Assembly (NCBI RefSeq): GCF_000292525.1
Contig: NZ_AEYF01000042.1
Location: forward strand, 1 to 32,955
Length of the DNA stretch: 32,955 nucleotides
Reading direction: 5' to 3'
DNA from: Rhizobium sp. CCGE 510
GTDB lineage: Bacteria > Pseudomonadota > Alphaproteobacteria > Rhizobiales > Rhizobiaceae
Under the pieces are notes generated by a model, which saw nothing but the letters and a program-made list of their open reading frames with translations, did not search any database and was not told where the DNA came from. Below, piece after piece: positions 1 through 7,168 of the stretch; the stretch's first letter is position 1; each line of letters opens with the position of its first letter. Position numbers and translations under genes: made by a program.

Positions 1-20
1 ACTATCAACCCGGTCGTTCA
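1..20 (+). mobile_element. Right-end fragment of an upstream IS481-like copy
   Basis: These 20 bases are identical to 32936-32955, the right terminus of the complete IS element at the end of the window. They contain the sequence ATCAACCCGG, which belongs to the repeated terminal motif of that element. I infer that another copy of the same IS, in the same orientation, ends here; only its last bases are inside the window. Its left side and any target duplication cannot be seen. Confidence 0.75.
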
Positions 21-37
21 CACACGGAACAACGTCA

Positions 38-439
38 ATGAGAGGCCGCAAGCCGAAAACCACCGCCCGGGCGCGCTCATTGCGTCAGTCGGACAACGAC
101 GCGGAAGGCAAACTATGGAATGAACTGCGCGATCGGCGGCTCAACGGACATAAATTCGTCCGGCAATTGCCGATCGGTCCCTATTTTGCGGATTTCGCCT
201 GCCGTGAAATGCGGCTGGTGATCGAAATCGACGGCAGCCAACACGCAGGCAATCGACGCGACGCAGTTCGGGATGTCTTCATAACCGGCAATGGCTGGTC
301 GGTGGCTCGCTTTTGGAATGTGGATGTTCTGAGAGAGCTGTCATCCGTGCTGGAGACGATCGTTGCGATCTGCGAGGGACGGCTGGTCGAACGTGTCGAG
401 GCGACGGATTTGCGGTTCTTTCCGGCTGCGGGCGAATAG
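38..439 (+). CDS. DUF559 endonuclease-domain protein
   Basis: A 133-residue protein of the DUF559 group, whose fold is related to the very-short-patch-repair (Vsr) and restriction endonuclease families. The visible family pattern is an N-terminal LWNELRDRRLNGHKFVRQ stretch (about residues 26-43), then PIGPYFADFAC, then a core VIEIDGSQH (about 62-70) holding the acidic and histidine residues expected of the nuclease centre, and RFWNVDVL near residue 91. Length matches the family (about 110-140). The ATG lies only 18 bases after the partial IS end, so its native promoter may have been separated by the IS. The substrate of these proteins is not established and no methylase or restriction partner is next to it. 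Confidence 0.8.
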   Translation: MRGRKPKTTARARSLRQSDNDAEGKLWNELRDRRLNGHKFVRQLPIGPYFADFACREMRLVIEIDGSQHAGNRRDAVRDVFITGNGWSVARFWNVDVLRELSSVLETIVAICEGRLVERVEATDLRFFPAAGE

Positions 440-445
440 CGACTG

Positions 446-582
446 CCCCTCACCCTAACCCTCTCCCCGTAAAAAACGGGGAGAGGGGACGTGCCTTGCG
501 AAACGTCGGCGGGGAGCGGAGAGGTTGCGGCATACCCCTTCGCCCCGTTTACGGGGAGAAGGTGGCGGCAGCCGGATGAGGG
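446..582 (-). repeat. RIME-like palindromic intergenic repeat, copy A
   Basis: A mosaic intergenic repeat containing two hairpin modules: CTCTCCCCGTAAAAAACGGGGAGAG near 461-485 and a second around CCCCGTTTACGGGG near 543-556. Its edges read CCCCTCACCCTAACCC on the left and GGATGAGGGGC on the right. The same layout occurs at about 12923-13060, 24961-25111 and 31438-31613, there in the opposite orientation. It resembles the rhizobial intergenic mosaic elements (RIME); the family name is from memory. It separates the DUF559 gene from bioM and may end or modulate transcripts. Confidence 0.8.
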
Positions 583-630
583 GCTGGTCTCCGCGGATCT
601 GCCCATGAAGACGTTTTCCGGCGTCGCAGG

Positions 631-1320
631 ATGCGAGGGATTGGTTTGGACATTGTTTTCGAAGGTGCCGGCGTCAGTTTCGGGGGGCGGGTGGCGCTGG
701 AGCCGCTGACGCTCGGCATTTCTGGCAAACGGATCGGCGTCATCGGGCTGAACGGTTCGGGCAAGACGACTTTCGCGCGGCTGATCAATGGGCTGAGCAA
801 GCCGACGGTCGGCCGCGTCACCGTTAACGGCCGCGATACGGCCGACGCGAAGACTGTTGTGACCGATGTCGGCTTCATCTTCCAGTCGCCGCAGAACCAG
901 ATCATCCTGCCGATCGTCAGGGACGACATCGCCTTCGGCCTGAAGCGGCGCGGTTTCACCAAGGCGGAGATCGAGGCGAAGGTCGAGGCCGTGCTTGCCC
1001 GCTTCGGGGCCGAGGCGCTCGCCGGTCGCCGGGCGCATGAGCTTTCTGGCGGCGAGCTGCAGGTGGCCGCTCTCTGCTCGGTGCTGGCGACGGGTCCAGG
1101 CATTCTCATCCTCGACGAACCCACAAACCAGCTCGACCTGAAGAACCGGGCGCTGGTCGAAGGGATCATCGCCGGGCTGCCGGAAAGCGCCATCGTCATC
1201 ACCCATGATCTGGAATTGATCGCCGATTTCGAGCGGGTGCTGTTGTTTCATCAAGGGCGGCTTGCCGCGGATGCGCCGGCCACTGAGGCGATCGCGCGCT
1301 ACAGGGAGATCGCCGCCTGA
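631..1320 (+). CDS. bioM: Biotin ECF transporter ATPase BioM
   Basis: ATP-binding subunit of the energy-coupling-factor biotin importer BioMNY, on the cytoplasmic face of the inner membrane. Walker A is GLNGSGKTT (residues 39-47), the Q-loop region is FQSPQNQ, the ABC signature is ELSGGELQ, Walker B is ILILDEPTN, and the switch histidine is in VITHD. Length is normal for CbiO/BioM ATPases. The ATG at 631 has no spaced ribosome site; a TTG at 646, 5 bases after GAGGGA, is a better-placed start and would remove five residues. It overlaps bioN (TGATG), so the two are probably translationally coupled. I saw no BioR-like TTATMTATAA operator upstream; the repeat just before it and the DUF559 gene limit promoter space. 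Confidence 0.93.
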   Translation: MRGIGLDIVFEGAGVSFGGRVALEPLTLGISGKRIGVIGLNGSGKTTFARLINGLSKPTVGRVTVNGRDTADAKTVVTDVGFIFQSPQNQIILPIVRDDIAFGLKRRGFTKAEIEAKVEAVLARFGAEALAGRRAHELSGGELQVAALCSVLATGPGILILDEPTNQLDLKNRALVEGIIAGLPESAIVITHDLELIADFERVLLFHQGRLAADAPATEAIARYREIAA

Positions 1321-1928
1321 TGCAGTCGCTCTATGTCGAAGGCAACAGCATGATGCACCGGCTTTCGCCGCGACTAAAGCTGGTGTCGCTTGCCGCCTTC
1401 AGCGTCGTGCTGTTCATCACCGATAATCTCGCCCTGCTTTCCATCGCCGTGCTGCTGACGGCGGTTCTCTACCGCATGGTCGGCCTGCCGTTTGCGGATG
1501 CGCTCAGGCGGCTGCGGCCGATCTTCCTGACGATCGCCGTCGTCGCGCTGTTCAACCTGATCTTCAATCCCTGGCACGAGGCGCTCGTGCCGCTGCTGCG
1601 GCTGACGGCGCTGACGCTGTTTGCCGCCACCGTGACGGCGACGACCTCGATCACCGCGTTTATCGACGAGGTGACGGCGCTTGCCCGCCCGCTGGAGCGC
1701 ACCGGCTGGGTGCAGGCCGACGATATCGGCCTGGCGCTCGGGCTGGTGCTGCGCTTCGTGCCCGAGATCGTCACGCGTTATCAGGCGATCCGCGAGGCGC
1801 ATAGGGCACGCGGGCTGAAGGTCCGGCCGACGAGCCTGCTTGCGCCGCTGATCATCCTGACGCTCAAGGATGCGGATAATATCGCCGCGGCGATTGACGC
1901 GCGCGGTATTCGGCGGCATGTGAGTTAA
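1320..1928 (+). CDS. bioN: Biotin ECF transporter transmembrane protein BioN
   Basis: The T component (EcfT family) that links the ATPase to the substrate-binding protein BioY in the inner membrane. It shows several hydrophobic spans (about 25-50, 65-110, 130-150) and, near the C-terminus, the two ARG coupling motifs typical of EcfT proteins: EAHRARG (about residue 160) and AIDARG (about residue 193). It is 202 residues, the usual length for BioN. The start codon overlaps the bioM stop, and bioY follows within about 20 bases, giving the order bioM-bioN-bioY described for R. etli and relatives. Confidence 0.92.
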   Translation: MQSLYVEGNSMMHRLSPRLKLVSLAAFSVVLFITDNLALLSIAVLLTAVLYRMVGLPFADALRRLRPIFLTIAVVALFNLIFNPWHEALVPLLRLTALTLFAATVTATTSITAFIDEVTALARPLERTGWVQADDIGLALGLVLRFVPEIVTRYQAIREAHRARGLKVRPTSLLAPLIILTLKDADNIAAAIDARGIRRHVS

Positions 1929-1949
1929 CGATTGATAAACACGGAATTC

Positions 1950-2516
1950 ATGATGAGCACCCGCGACCTCGTTCTTACCGCCCTCTTCGCTGCGATCATC
2001 GTGGCGCTCGGCCTGCTGCCGCCGATCTCGCTCGGCTTCATTCCGGTGCCGATTACCGCCCAATCCCTCGGCGTCATGATGGCCGGCGTCGTGCTCGGCG
2101 CCCGGCGCGGCGCGATTGCCGTGATGATCGTGCTTCTGCTCGTCGCCATCGGCCTGCCGGTGCTTTCCGGCGGCCGCGGCGGCCTGGCGATCTTCGCCTC
2201 GCCGACCGCCGGCTTCCTGATCGGCTGGATCTTTGCCGCCTTCGTCACCGGCTATCTCAGCGAGCGGCTGGTCAACGAGCAGCAATCCGGCCTGGTGCAG
2301 ACGGTGAGCTTCTTCCTCACCGCCATGGTCGGCGGCGTCGTCGTGCTCTACGCCTTCGGCATCACCTATCTCGCGACGGTGGCCGGTCTCGGCTTCACCA
2401 AAGCCTTCGTCGGCTCGATGGCTTTCGTTCCCGGCGATGTGATCAAGGCCTTGGTCGCAGCCCTCCTCGGCCGCGCCGTCATGGTCGGTTATCCCCTGCT
2501 GCCGCAGCGCGCGTAA
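1950..2516 (+). CDS. bioY: Biotin-binding S component BioY
   Basis: The membrane-embedded biotin-binding component of the ECF importer. The protein is hydrophobic throughout, with about six spans, and has the BioY pattern of an early PITAQSLGVM stretch followed by GARRGAIAV, a mid-protein SPTAGFLIGW, and a C-terminal PGDVIKALVAALL helix. The frame extends to a TTG at 1932, but ATG at 1950 (preceded by ACGGA) begins the natural MMSTRDL N-terminus and gives 188 residues. It is the last gene of the operon; a strong hairpin follows at 2543-2579. Confidence 0.92.
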   Translation: MMSTRDLVLTALFAAIIVALGLLPPISLGFIPVPITAQSLGVMMAGVVLGARRGAIAVMIVLLLVAIGLPVLSGGRGGLAIFASPTAGFLIGWIFAAFVTGYLSERLVNEQQSGLVQTVSFFLTAMVGGVVVLYAFGITYLATVAGLGFTKAFVGSMAFVPGDVIKALVAALLGRAVMVGYPLLPQRA

Positions 2517-2542
2517 GGCGTAGGCAACTTTATCTCAAGTGT

Positions 2543-2579
2543 AACAATGGCTGCCTTCGGCTCGAAGGCGGCCATTGTT
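2543..2579 (+). terminator. Strong hairpin after bioY
   Basis: A 17-base-pair stem with one G·U pair: left arm AACAATGGCTGCCTTCG (2543-2559), loop GCT, right arm CGAAGGCGGCCATTGTT (2563-2579). It sits 26 bases after the bioY stop. Only a short, broken T-run follows, so it may be a weak intrinsic terminator or a 3'-end stabilising hairpin. Confidence 0.55.
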
Positions 2580-2762
2580 GCATTGATGGCTGCGTTGAAC
2601 ATCGATTGCGTCGTCGGCAGGTCTATCGAAAACCATGCGCAAAACTCTTCGGATGGGCGGCTCTTCCCATTTAACTGCGAGGAACGACGGTAAACCTGCA
2701 GGGAGTGTCGGAACGTCTGGCGTTCCTGTCTGTTGCCGTCTCTCACGGCTTGGGTAAAAGGC

Positions 2763-2787
2763 AACAAAAAACCGCCTTGAGGCGGTC
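2763..2787 (-). terminator. Intrinsic terminator of the small Gly/Asp-rich gene
   Basis: Read on the minus strand this is ACCGCC-TCAA-GGCGGT followed directly by TTTTTGTTGC, a textbook rho-independent terminator. It lies about 25-50 bases after the stop of the 66-residue gene on the same strand, which supports that gene being real. Confidence 0.8.
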
Positions 2788-2812
2788 GGGCATTCTATCG
2801 ATTTCAGTTCAG

Positions 2813-3013
2813 TTAGTCTCCACCTCCACCATCTCCCCCTCCTCCGTCACCACCGTCACAGGCGCCACCGTGGCAGTCGCCGCCATGTGAAAAGTCGCCC
2901 CCATCTCCACCGCCATCGCCAAACCTACCCGGCTTATGGCTATTGGCAGAGATTCCGACACAAAAGAGGATGAAGCAGATGATGAGCAGGCCATTCGAGA
3001 AAAATGTTTCCAA
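2813..3013 (-). CDS. Small membrane-anchored Gly/Asp-rich protein
   Basis: A 66-residue protein with a hydrophobic N-terminal segment (GLLIICFILFCVGISA, about 8-23) followed by a tail made almost only of Gly and Asp with two Cys and two His (pattern GGDFSHGGDCHGGACDGG). The first segment could be a signal peptide or an anchor. The start is TTG, placed 7 bases after a strong AAAGGA ribosome site (sequence GAAAGGATACTGATTG), and a clear terminator follows on the same strand, so it is an independent unit. The tail resembles low-complexity secreted or metal-binding peptides, but no function is known to me. Confidence 0.6.
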   Translation of the reverse strand: METFFSNGLLIICFILFCVGISANSHKPGRFGDGGGDGGDFSHGGDCHGGACDGGDGGGGDGGGGD

Positions 3014-3029
3014 TCAGTATCCTTTCGTT

Positions 3030-3055
3030 CGTTTCAGGAAGTCTTGTTTCCTGAT
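3030..3055. promoter_or_regulatory. Inverted repeat upstream of the small Gly/Asp-rich gene
   Basis: CAGGAA-gtcttgt-TTCCTG forms a 6-base inverted repeat just upstream of the TTG-start gene, followed further upstream by AT-rich sequence (TTAAAAAGTAGATTATTATTTTGATC), unusual in this GC-rich window. It may be part of the promoter or an operator for the small gene. This rests only on the pattern. Confidence 0.25.
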
Positions 3056-3234
3056 TAAAAAGTAGATTATTATTTTGATCGCGGCAATGGCGCCAATGTG
3101 AAACTTTCATGACATGCTGGAATACCGTGTCTTACCCCTCCAGCAGGCCCGTCACTCTGCGCTGCCCAACTTACAAGCGCGCCGTTTGAGCCGCTGCGCT
3201 TCGCCAACCGCCTGTTGAGCATCAAAACGGGTTC

Positions 3235-3468
3235 TTAGTCTTGAGGTTCTTCTCGGTGATCGGGAGACACGGGAGGATTTCGCTTGTCGGGCCAAGCTGA
3301 ACAAAATGCTTTCCAGAAATCCCGCAACGCCAGTAGGAGTGCGCCGTTGTATTTTCCGTACATGAATGTCAGCACGTCATCGGTGTCCCACCGCCCTTTC
3401 TCTCGCTTGTCTTTCACCGAAAACTCCACATGTGAAGGGCGATCAGTAGGTCGAATGGCGCGCACCAT
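3235..3468 (-). CDS. Small unknown protein, probably with a 5' frameshift
   Basis: The frame gives 77 residues from ATG 3468, with a protein-like composition (SFELWPAPC just upstream in frame, then DTDDVLTFMYGKYNGALLL and LRDFWKAF). The ATG has no ribosome site, and coding character continues upstream of it to about 3522. A TTG at 3526 with AAAGGTGAG about 10 bases before it starts a peptide MKNFGA that hits TGA at 3508-3506. A one-base shift there would join it to PDINSFELW and give a protein of about 96 residues directly downstream of the HEAT-repeat gene. So it is a frameshifted or miscalled gene, or a decaying one. I do not recognise the family. Confidence 0.4.
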   Translation of the reverse strand: MVRAIRPTDRPSHVEFSVKDKREKGRWDTDDVLTFMYGKYNGALLLALRDFWKAFCSAWPDKRNPPVSPDHREEPQD

Positions 3469-3550
3469 TTTGCAAGGTGCAGGCCACAGCTCAAATGAGT
3501 TAATGTCAGGCGCCGAAGTTTTTCAACGATATCCGCTCACCTTTGCCCGT

Positions 3551-4696
3551 CTATTGCGAAGAAGGTATCCCGATGCGGTCATGCGGAGCAACAGATCCAC
3601 CTATCCTCGATAAGATGAAGACAGCCCGTTCTCTCACTGAAGGGCTCGGATCAGATATCAACTTCAACGCAAGTTCCTGAGCCTCTTTGCATCCGCGCCA
3701 ATGCTGAATAACGGCGGTCAGTGCAGCGCGCCGAACGATTGGCGATGCATCTGATGCAGCAGCTCTAACGACTCCCGCTTTGTCGAATGAGAGCCTTATA
3801 TCACGAAAGTCGAATCTAGGCGCCCGCGCCCTTCGTCCCATAGACTTGTCTATCCACTGCCACTCCATACCAACCAGCCAAGCTGCGCGCATGTCCGCGA
3901 TGGCTCGAACCGCCACAGCACGGACCCAAGGTTGTCTCGCGTTCGCCGCCAATTGCGGTAAATGGGGATCTATTGAACTATTCTTCAGCACGAGACGAAA
4001 AATCCGAGAAACCGGCCCGATTTGCCCCTCGCAGAGGATACGGGCCAGCTCTTCAGCGACGTCTGGCCTTGCCAGCGTCGTTTCCATCGCTTGCCGTTCA
4101 ACACCCCATCGTCCCCAGCTATCCTGATGCAGAACCAGGGAGGCCGCGGCATCGGCGATCACCTCGGCCGACGTCAGCGGGAAACAGCGTTTCGCACAGG
4201 CAAACGCGGCAAAGCGAACCGGCTGAGCCCAGTCATTCAGACGCATGGCGACAGCCGCGAACAGAAAAGGACTCTCCAGTGCCCCGGTTATCCTCTGGAG
4301 GGCAGCTTCCCTCATTCGCCCGTCGCGATGAAATATGAACAGGTAACGGAGATCGGGCAATCTCAACAACTGTTCCTTATCTGAGAGATAAGGCCAAAAT
4401 AGTTTTTCATGCCATGCAGGCTCAGGACGCCAACGAGAAAGATTTGCGGCTGTCGCGATCGCCGCATCGGCTTGGCTAATCGATGCAGCCGGGAGAGCGG
4501 ATATGTGGGCCAAAACGGCGGGAAGCTCAGGTTCGACGCTTCGGCCACTATGCAGGCGTTCACCAACAGCGGCGAGCGCTTCTCGAAGATTGGGTGGCAA
4601 AATATCGGATTTGGTCATCAGCTCATTTTGGATCGCCAAAATCTGCAGATCAATGGGTGTAGAAGCATTCTCTTCAAACGGTCGCTTGTGGCGCAC
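3551..4696 (-). CDS. HEAT-repeat protein of unknown function
   Basis: A 381-residue soluble protein built of repeated helix pairs. The clearest HEAT-like units are in the C-terminal half (VRAVAVRAIADM, VRAAASDASPIVRRAALTAV, SDPSPSVRERAVFILSRI), each with the D/P-x-V-R-x-A pattern; the N-terminal half is also helical (ALQRITGALE, VRFAAFACAKRCF). HEAT arrays usually bind proteins or nucleic acid; no catalytic domain is visible. Start is GTG at 4696 with a weak GGAA nine bases upstream; an internal ATG at residue 27 is an alternative. The N-terminal codons overlap, on the other strand, a bioY-like relic. It is probably cotranscribed with the small gene 3' of it. Its lower GC than its neighbours suggests acquisition. 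Confidence 0.65.
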   Translation of the reverse strand: MRHKRPFEENASTPIDLQILAIQNELMTKSDILPPNLREALAAVGERLHSGRSVEPELPAVLAHISALPAASISQADAAIATAANLSRWRPEPAWHEKLFWPYLSDKEQLLRLPDLRYLFIFHRDGRMREAALQRITGALESPFLFAAVAMRLNDWAQPVRFAAFACAKRCFPLTSAEVIADAAASLVLHQDSWGRWGVERQAMETTLARPDVAEELARILCEGQIGPVSRIFRLVLKNSSIDPHLPQLAANARQPWVRAVAVRAIADMRAAWLVGMEWQWIDKSMGRRARAPRFDFRDIRLSFDKAGVVRAAASDASPIVRRAALTAVIQHWRGCKEAQELALKLISDPSPSVRERAVFILSRIGGSVAPHDRIGIPSSQ

Positions 4697-4764
4697 GATC
4701 TTTGATTCCAGGCTTTGTTATCGAGGTCTTCGTCGCCGCCCTGCTCGACCGCGCCATCCGTTGA
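4684..4764 (+). pseudogene. Relic resembling the 3' end of bioY
   Basis: Read on the plus strand, 4705-4764 encodes IPGFVIEVFVAALLDRAIR and a stop. The intact BioY C-terminus reads VPGDVIKALVAALLGRAV. By hand, the 57 aligned bases match at about 42 positions, and weaker similarity continues upstream to about 4684. It has no start and no upstream coding, so it can only be a fragment. It could come from a diverged second bioY or be the displaced original 3' end of the operon. The alignment is short and made by eye. Confidence 0.45.
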
Positions 4765-4822
4765 CGCCGGCCGCTTTTCTCAATGTCTTCATCAGGGCAT
4801 CGAGCGCCCGCCTTGGCGGAGC

Positions 4823-5716
4823 TTATTCAATGATCGGCGGACCAGCGGATCCGCATTCCTGCATGAACCAATCCGTAAAACGGCGCACCGGCTTTTTCGC
4901 CCACGAGCTGGTGATCAGGTAATATCCCTGGGTCTCCGCCGTCGAGATGTCCGAAAGCACGACGAGGTCGCCGCGATCGATTTCTCGCCGAAACACTTCG
5001 ACGGGGCACAACGCGACCCCATGCCCGGCGATCACTGCCGTGGCAAGAATATTGAAGTCCTGAAATATCGGGCCTCGAACCGGCTCCGGCGCCCTTATGT
5101 CAGCCTTTCGGAACCATTCTTTCCAGCCGTCCACGGATTCGTCATGCAGCAGGTCGGCCGCGGCAAAGGGAACGCTGTCGACGCTCCAATTCCGCTTCGC
5201 CAGATAGTGGACGCTCGCCACCGGCTGGTTGCGGCGGGAGAAAAGCAGGCGGCTCTCCCGGCCTCCCGACAGGTCTTCTCCCATGGTAATCAGAACATCC
5301 AGGCTTTCGTCATCGAAACGCTCTTCCGCTCTTGCGTAGACGATCCTGATGTCAAGGCCTGGATCGCTCTCCCGGAAGGATGGAAGCGCGGGCACCAGCC
5401 AGCGCGACGCGATCGAAGGAATGCATCCGACGGTGATCGAACGCATATTGTGGTCTCTGCGCATGTTGCCCGTTGCGTGGGCGATGGCTGCCAATGAGCC
5501 GGAGACGGCCAGGTAATATTCGCTGCCCGCCGCGGTCAGCGCAACGCCGCGGCCGGATTTTTGCAGCAGCTTGCGCCCCAGCCATGCCTCCAGATGTTTG
5601 AGCTGATGACTGATCGCGGCATGGGTCACATGCAGTTCGTCTCCGGCCTTTGAGAGACTCATGAGCCGGGCGGTCGCTTCGAAGGCTCTCAAGGCGTTCA
5701 GGGGCGGCAGCTGCAT
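4823..5716 (-). CDS. LysR-family (GcvA-like) transcriptional regulator
   Basis: A 297-residue LysR-type regulator. It has the N-terminal winged helix-turn-helix (about residues 5-63: LNALRAFEATARL, then THAAISHQLKHLE, then LTAAG) and a periplasmic-binding-like effector domain. The PPLNALRAFE opening and VTHAAISHQ recognition helix are typical of the GcvA-like subgroup. The frame runs 18 residues further upstream, but ATG 5716 starts at the family's normal MQLPPLNALRAFE and has GAGG upstream. It is divergent from the ectoine synthase gene across about 230 bases of AT-rich sequence, so control of ectC is the natural inference. The effector is unknown. Confidence 0.9.
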   Translation of the reverse strand: MQLPPLNALRAFEATARLMSLSKAGDELHVTHAAISHQLKHLEAWLGRKLLQKSGRGVALTAAGSEYYLAVSGSLAAIAHATGNMRRDHNMRSITVGCIPSIASRWLVPALPSFRESDPGLDIRIVYARAEERFDDESLDVLITMGEDLSGGRESRLLFSRRNQPVASVHYLAKRNWSVDSVPFAAADLLHDESVDGWKEWFRKADIRAPEPVRGPIFQDFNILATAVIAGHGVALCPVEVFRREIDRGDLVVLSDISTAETQGYYLITSSWAKKPVRRFTDWFMQECGSAGPPIIE

Positions 5717-5831
5717 ATGTTCGAATTCCTCACATGACCGGCAGCATTCATCATCCGGCAAAAATGTCAAAACTTTTCCATGATAGTGCAGCGAAATACC
5801 GCATCAAGCTCACCACGCCTCGAGTCCAGAC

Positions 5832-5880
5832 ATTACATGTAATTTATTCTAACAGTTTTCTCAATTTTGATCATTTGAAA
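5832..5880. promoter_or_regulatory. Palindromes in the lysR-ectC divergent region
   Basis: A perfect 12-base palindrome ATTACATGTAAT lies at 5832-5843, followed by an AT-rich run and an imperfect palindrome around TTTTGATCATTTGAA (about 5865-5880). The sequence is far more AT-rich than the flanking genes. LysR regulators bind dyads in such divergent promoters, so these are candidate sites; no binding motif is known to me for this regulator. Confidence 0.35.
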
Positions 5881-5949
5881 CAGGCATGGACTCCAGGCCT
5901 ATGGATCATGGAGATCAAAAACATCTCCGCCATTCGTGAGGAGAAAGAC

Positions 5950-6336
5950 ATGTTTGTGAGAAGCCTAAAGGAAGTGGAGCAGACCGAGCGCTTCGTCGAT
6001 TGGGGCAATGGCACGAGCCATCGCCTGCTGACCAACGATGACGGAATGGGATTTACGGTCTGCCACACTGTCGTTCGCGCCAACACGCAGGCTCTGCTGC
6101 AGTACCGCAACCACCTGGAGGCCTGCTATTGCATCCACGGCGAAGGCGAGGTCGAGGATATGGACGGGAACGTCTTTCCCATCCGGGTCGGCGATATCTA
6201 CGTGCTCGATCAACATGATCGACACTATTTGCGGGGCGGCAAGGACCAGGACCTCATTCTCGTCAGCGTCTTCAATCCACCGCTGAAAGGGACGGAACGT
6301 CACGATCTGGCCAACAGAAGCGGTTCCGAATACTGA
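5950..6336 (+). CDS. ectC: Orphan L-ectoine synthase (EctC)
   Basis: A cupin enzyme of 128 residues like L-ectoine synthase, which closes N-gamma-acetyl-diaminobutyrate to ectoine, a cytoplasmic compatible solute. The EctC core is plain: YRNHLEACYCIHGEGEVEDM (about 52-71) and GDIYVLDQHDRHYLRGG (about 81-97). The residues matching the iron ligands of characterised EctC are present as E57, Y84 and H92. Start ATG 5950 follows GAGGAGAAAGAC and gives the family's MxVR N-terminus; the frame itself opens earlier at 5734. No ectA, ectB or ectD is nearby, so it cannot make ectoine alone from this locus. Solitary EctC proteins are known in other bacteria and can act on imported intermediates or in ectoine hydrolysis reversal in vitro; the role here is open. 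Confidence 0.85.
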   Translation: MFVRSLKEVEQTERFVDWGNGTSHRLLTNDDGMGFTVCHTVVRANTQALLQYRNHLEACYCIHGEGEVEDMDGNVFPIRVGDIYVLDQHDRHYLRGGKDQDLILVSVFNPPLKGTERHDLANRSGSEY

Positions 6337-6515
6337 GCCAGGCGGCCCGGGCGGGGGCGCTGCAATCTTGTTGAGCGGTATCAAGAACTTCACCATCATT
6401 GCCGATCTCCGGCAGATGCCGGTGATCCTTGGCGAACGGTTTGGCGATGTGATACCAAAGCATCGACATTGCACGCAAACAGTGCGGCGTGCCGCGTTGG
6501 TGGGAGAGGCTTGCT

Positions 6516-7139
6516 GTGATCCGCACGAGGATCGATACGCTGTGGTTCAAGCGCTGCTGCGCGTTTCACTTGCACTTTTTGCCCGATCACGAGGCATTAT
6601 CAAAGTTTTGCGACTTGCAAGACAATATTGAGCGAGACAGCGGAGCGCCACTCTTACGCGTCCCGGTCACAAGCCTGCACATGACGATCGCCACCCTGAT
6701 CGACGCCGCGGCCCAATTCAGCATCCCGAACGACGAGGTCTGGAGCCGGAACGGGGAAAGATGGAAGGAGATCGTCGAGAGACTGGTCGGGGAGACCCCA
6801 CCATTTGACATTCATTTTCACGAGGTGGCGGCTTCGGAAGCCGCTGTCTTCGTCAAAGCGGAGGAGCCCGCGGAATTGCGCCGGCTTCGCTCGGCCATTT
6901 CACAGGCCATCTGCTTCGAACAGTGGCGTCCAAGCCCGCCTGACATAGCGCATATAACACTGTTCAGGTTTCTTGCCGAAGAGCCGGCGCCGGCGGTCAG
7001 CTTCGAAGCTGGTCGTCAGCCCATAGGAGTGCGAGCTGGATCCCTTACCTTGCTGGAAGAGCGCGTTTATCCAAGCGTCGAGCTCAATATAATCAGCGAG
7101 CCTCTGCTCCGGGGCAAAAAAAGCGGCGATCGCCACTGA
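6516..7139 (+). CDS. 2H phosphoesterase (LigT/ThpR-like)
   Basis: A protein of 207 residues with the two HxT motifs of the 2H phosphoesterase superfamily: LHMTIA (about residue 55) and AHITLF (about residue 147), which together form the active site. Relatives hydrolyse 2',3'-cyclic phosphates or 2'-5' linked RNA. The substrate here cannot be told from sequence. The frame opens at GTG 6489, but GTG 6516 is six bases after GGGAGAGG and is the better start. It lies 179 bases after ectC on the same strand, so cotranscription is possible but not shown. Confidence 0.75.
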   Translation: MIRTRIDTLWFKRCCAFHLHFLPDHEALSKFCDLQDNIERDSGAPLLRVPVTSLHMTIATLIDAAAQFSIPNDEVWSRNGERWKEIVERLVGETPPFDIHFHEVAASEAAVFVKAEEPAELRRLRSAISQAICFEQWRPSPPDIAHITLFRFLAEEPAPAVSFEAGRQPIGVRAGSLTLLEERVYPSVELNIISEPLLRGKKSGDRH

Positions 7140-7168
7140 AACTGCCGCACATGTCCTGATGACAGGCG

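Noticed and set aside
446..582. CRISPR-like or attenuator reading of the repeat before bioM
   Set aside because: It is a dispersed mosaic element, not a regular repeat-spacer array, and no biotin-responsive structure was recognised.
181..1254. Long minus-strand open frames opposite the DUF559 gene and bioM
   Set aside because: They are shadows of GC-rich coding on the other strand, with no ribosome site or family motif.
6272..6550. Minus-strand open frame after ectC
   Set aside because: No ribosome site and no conserved pattern; overlaps the ectC end and the phosphoesterase start.
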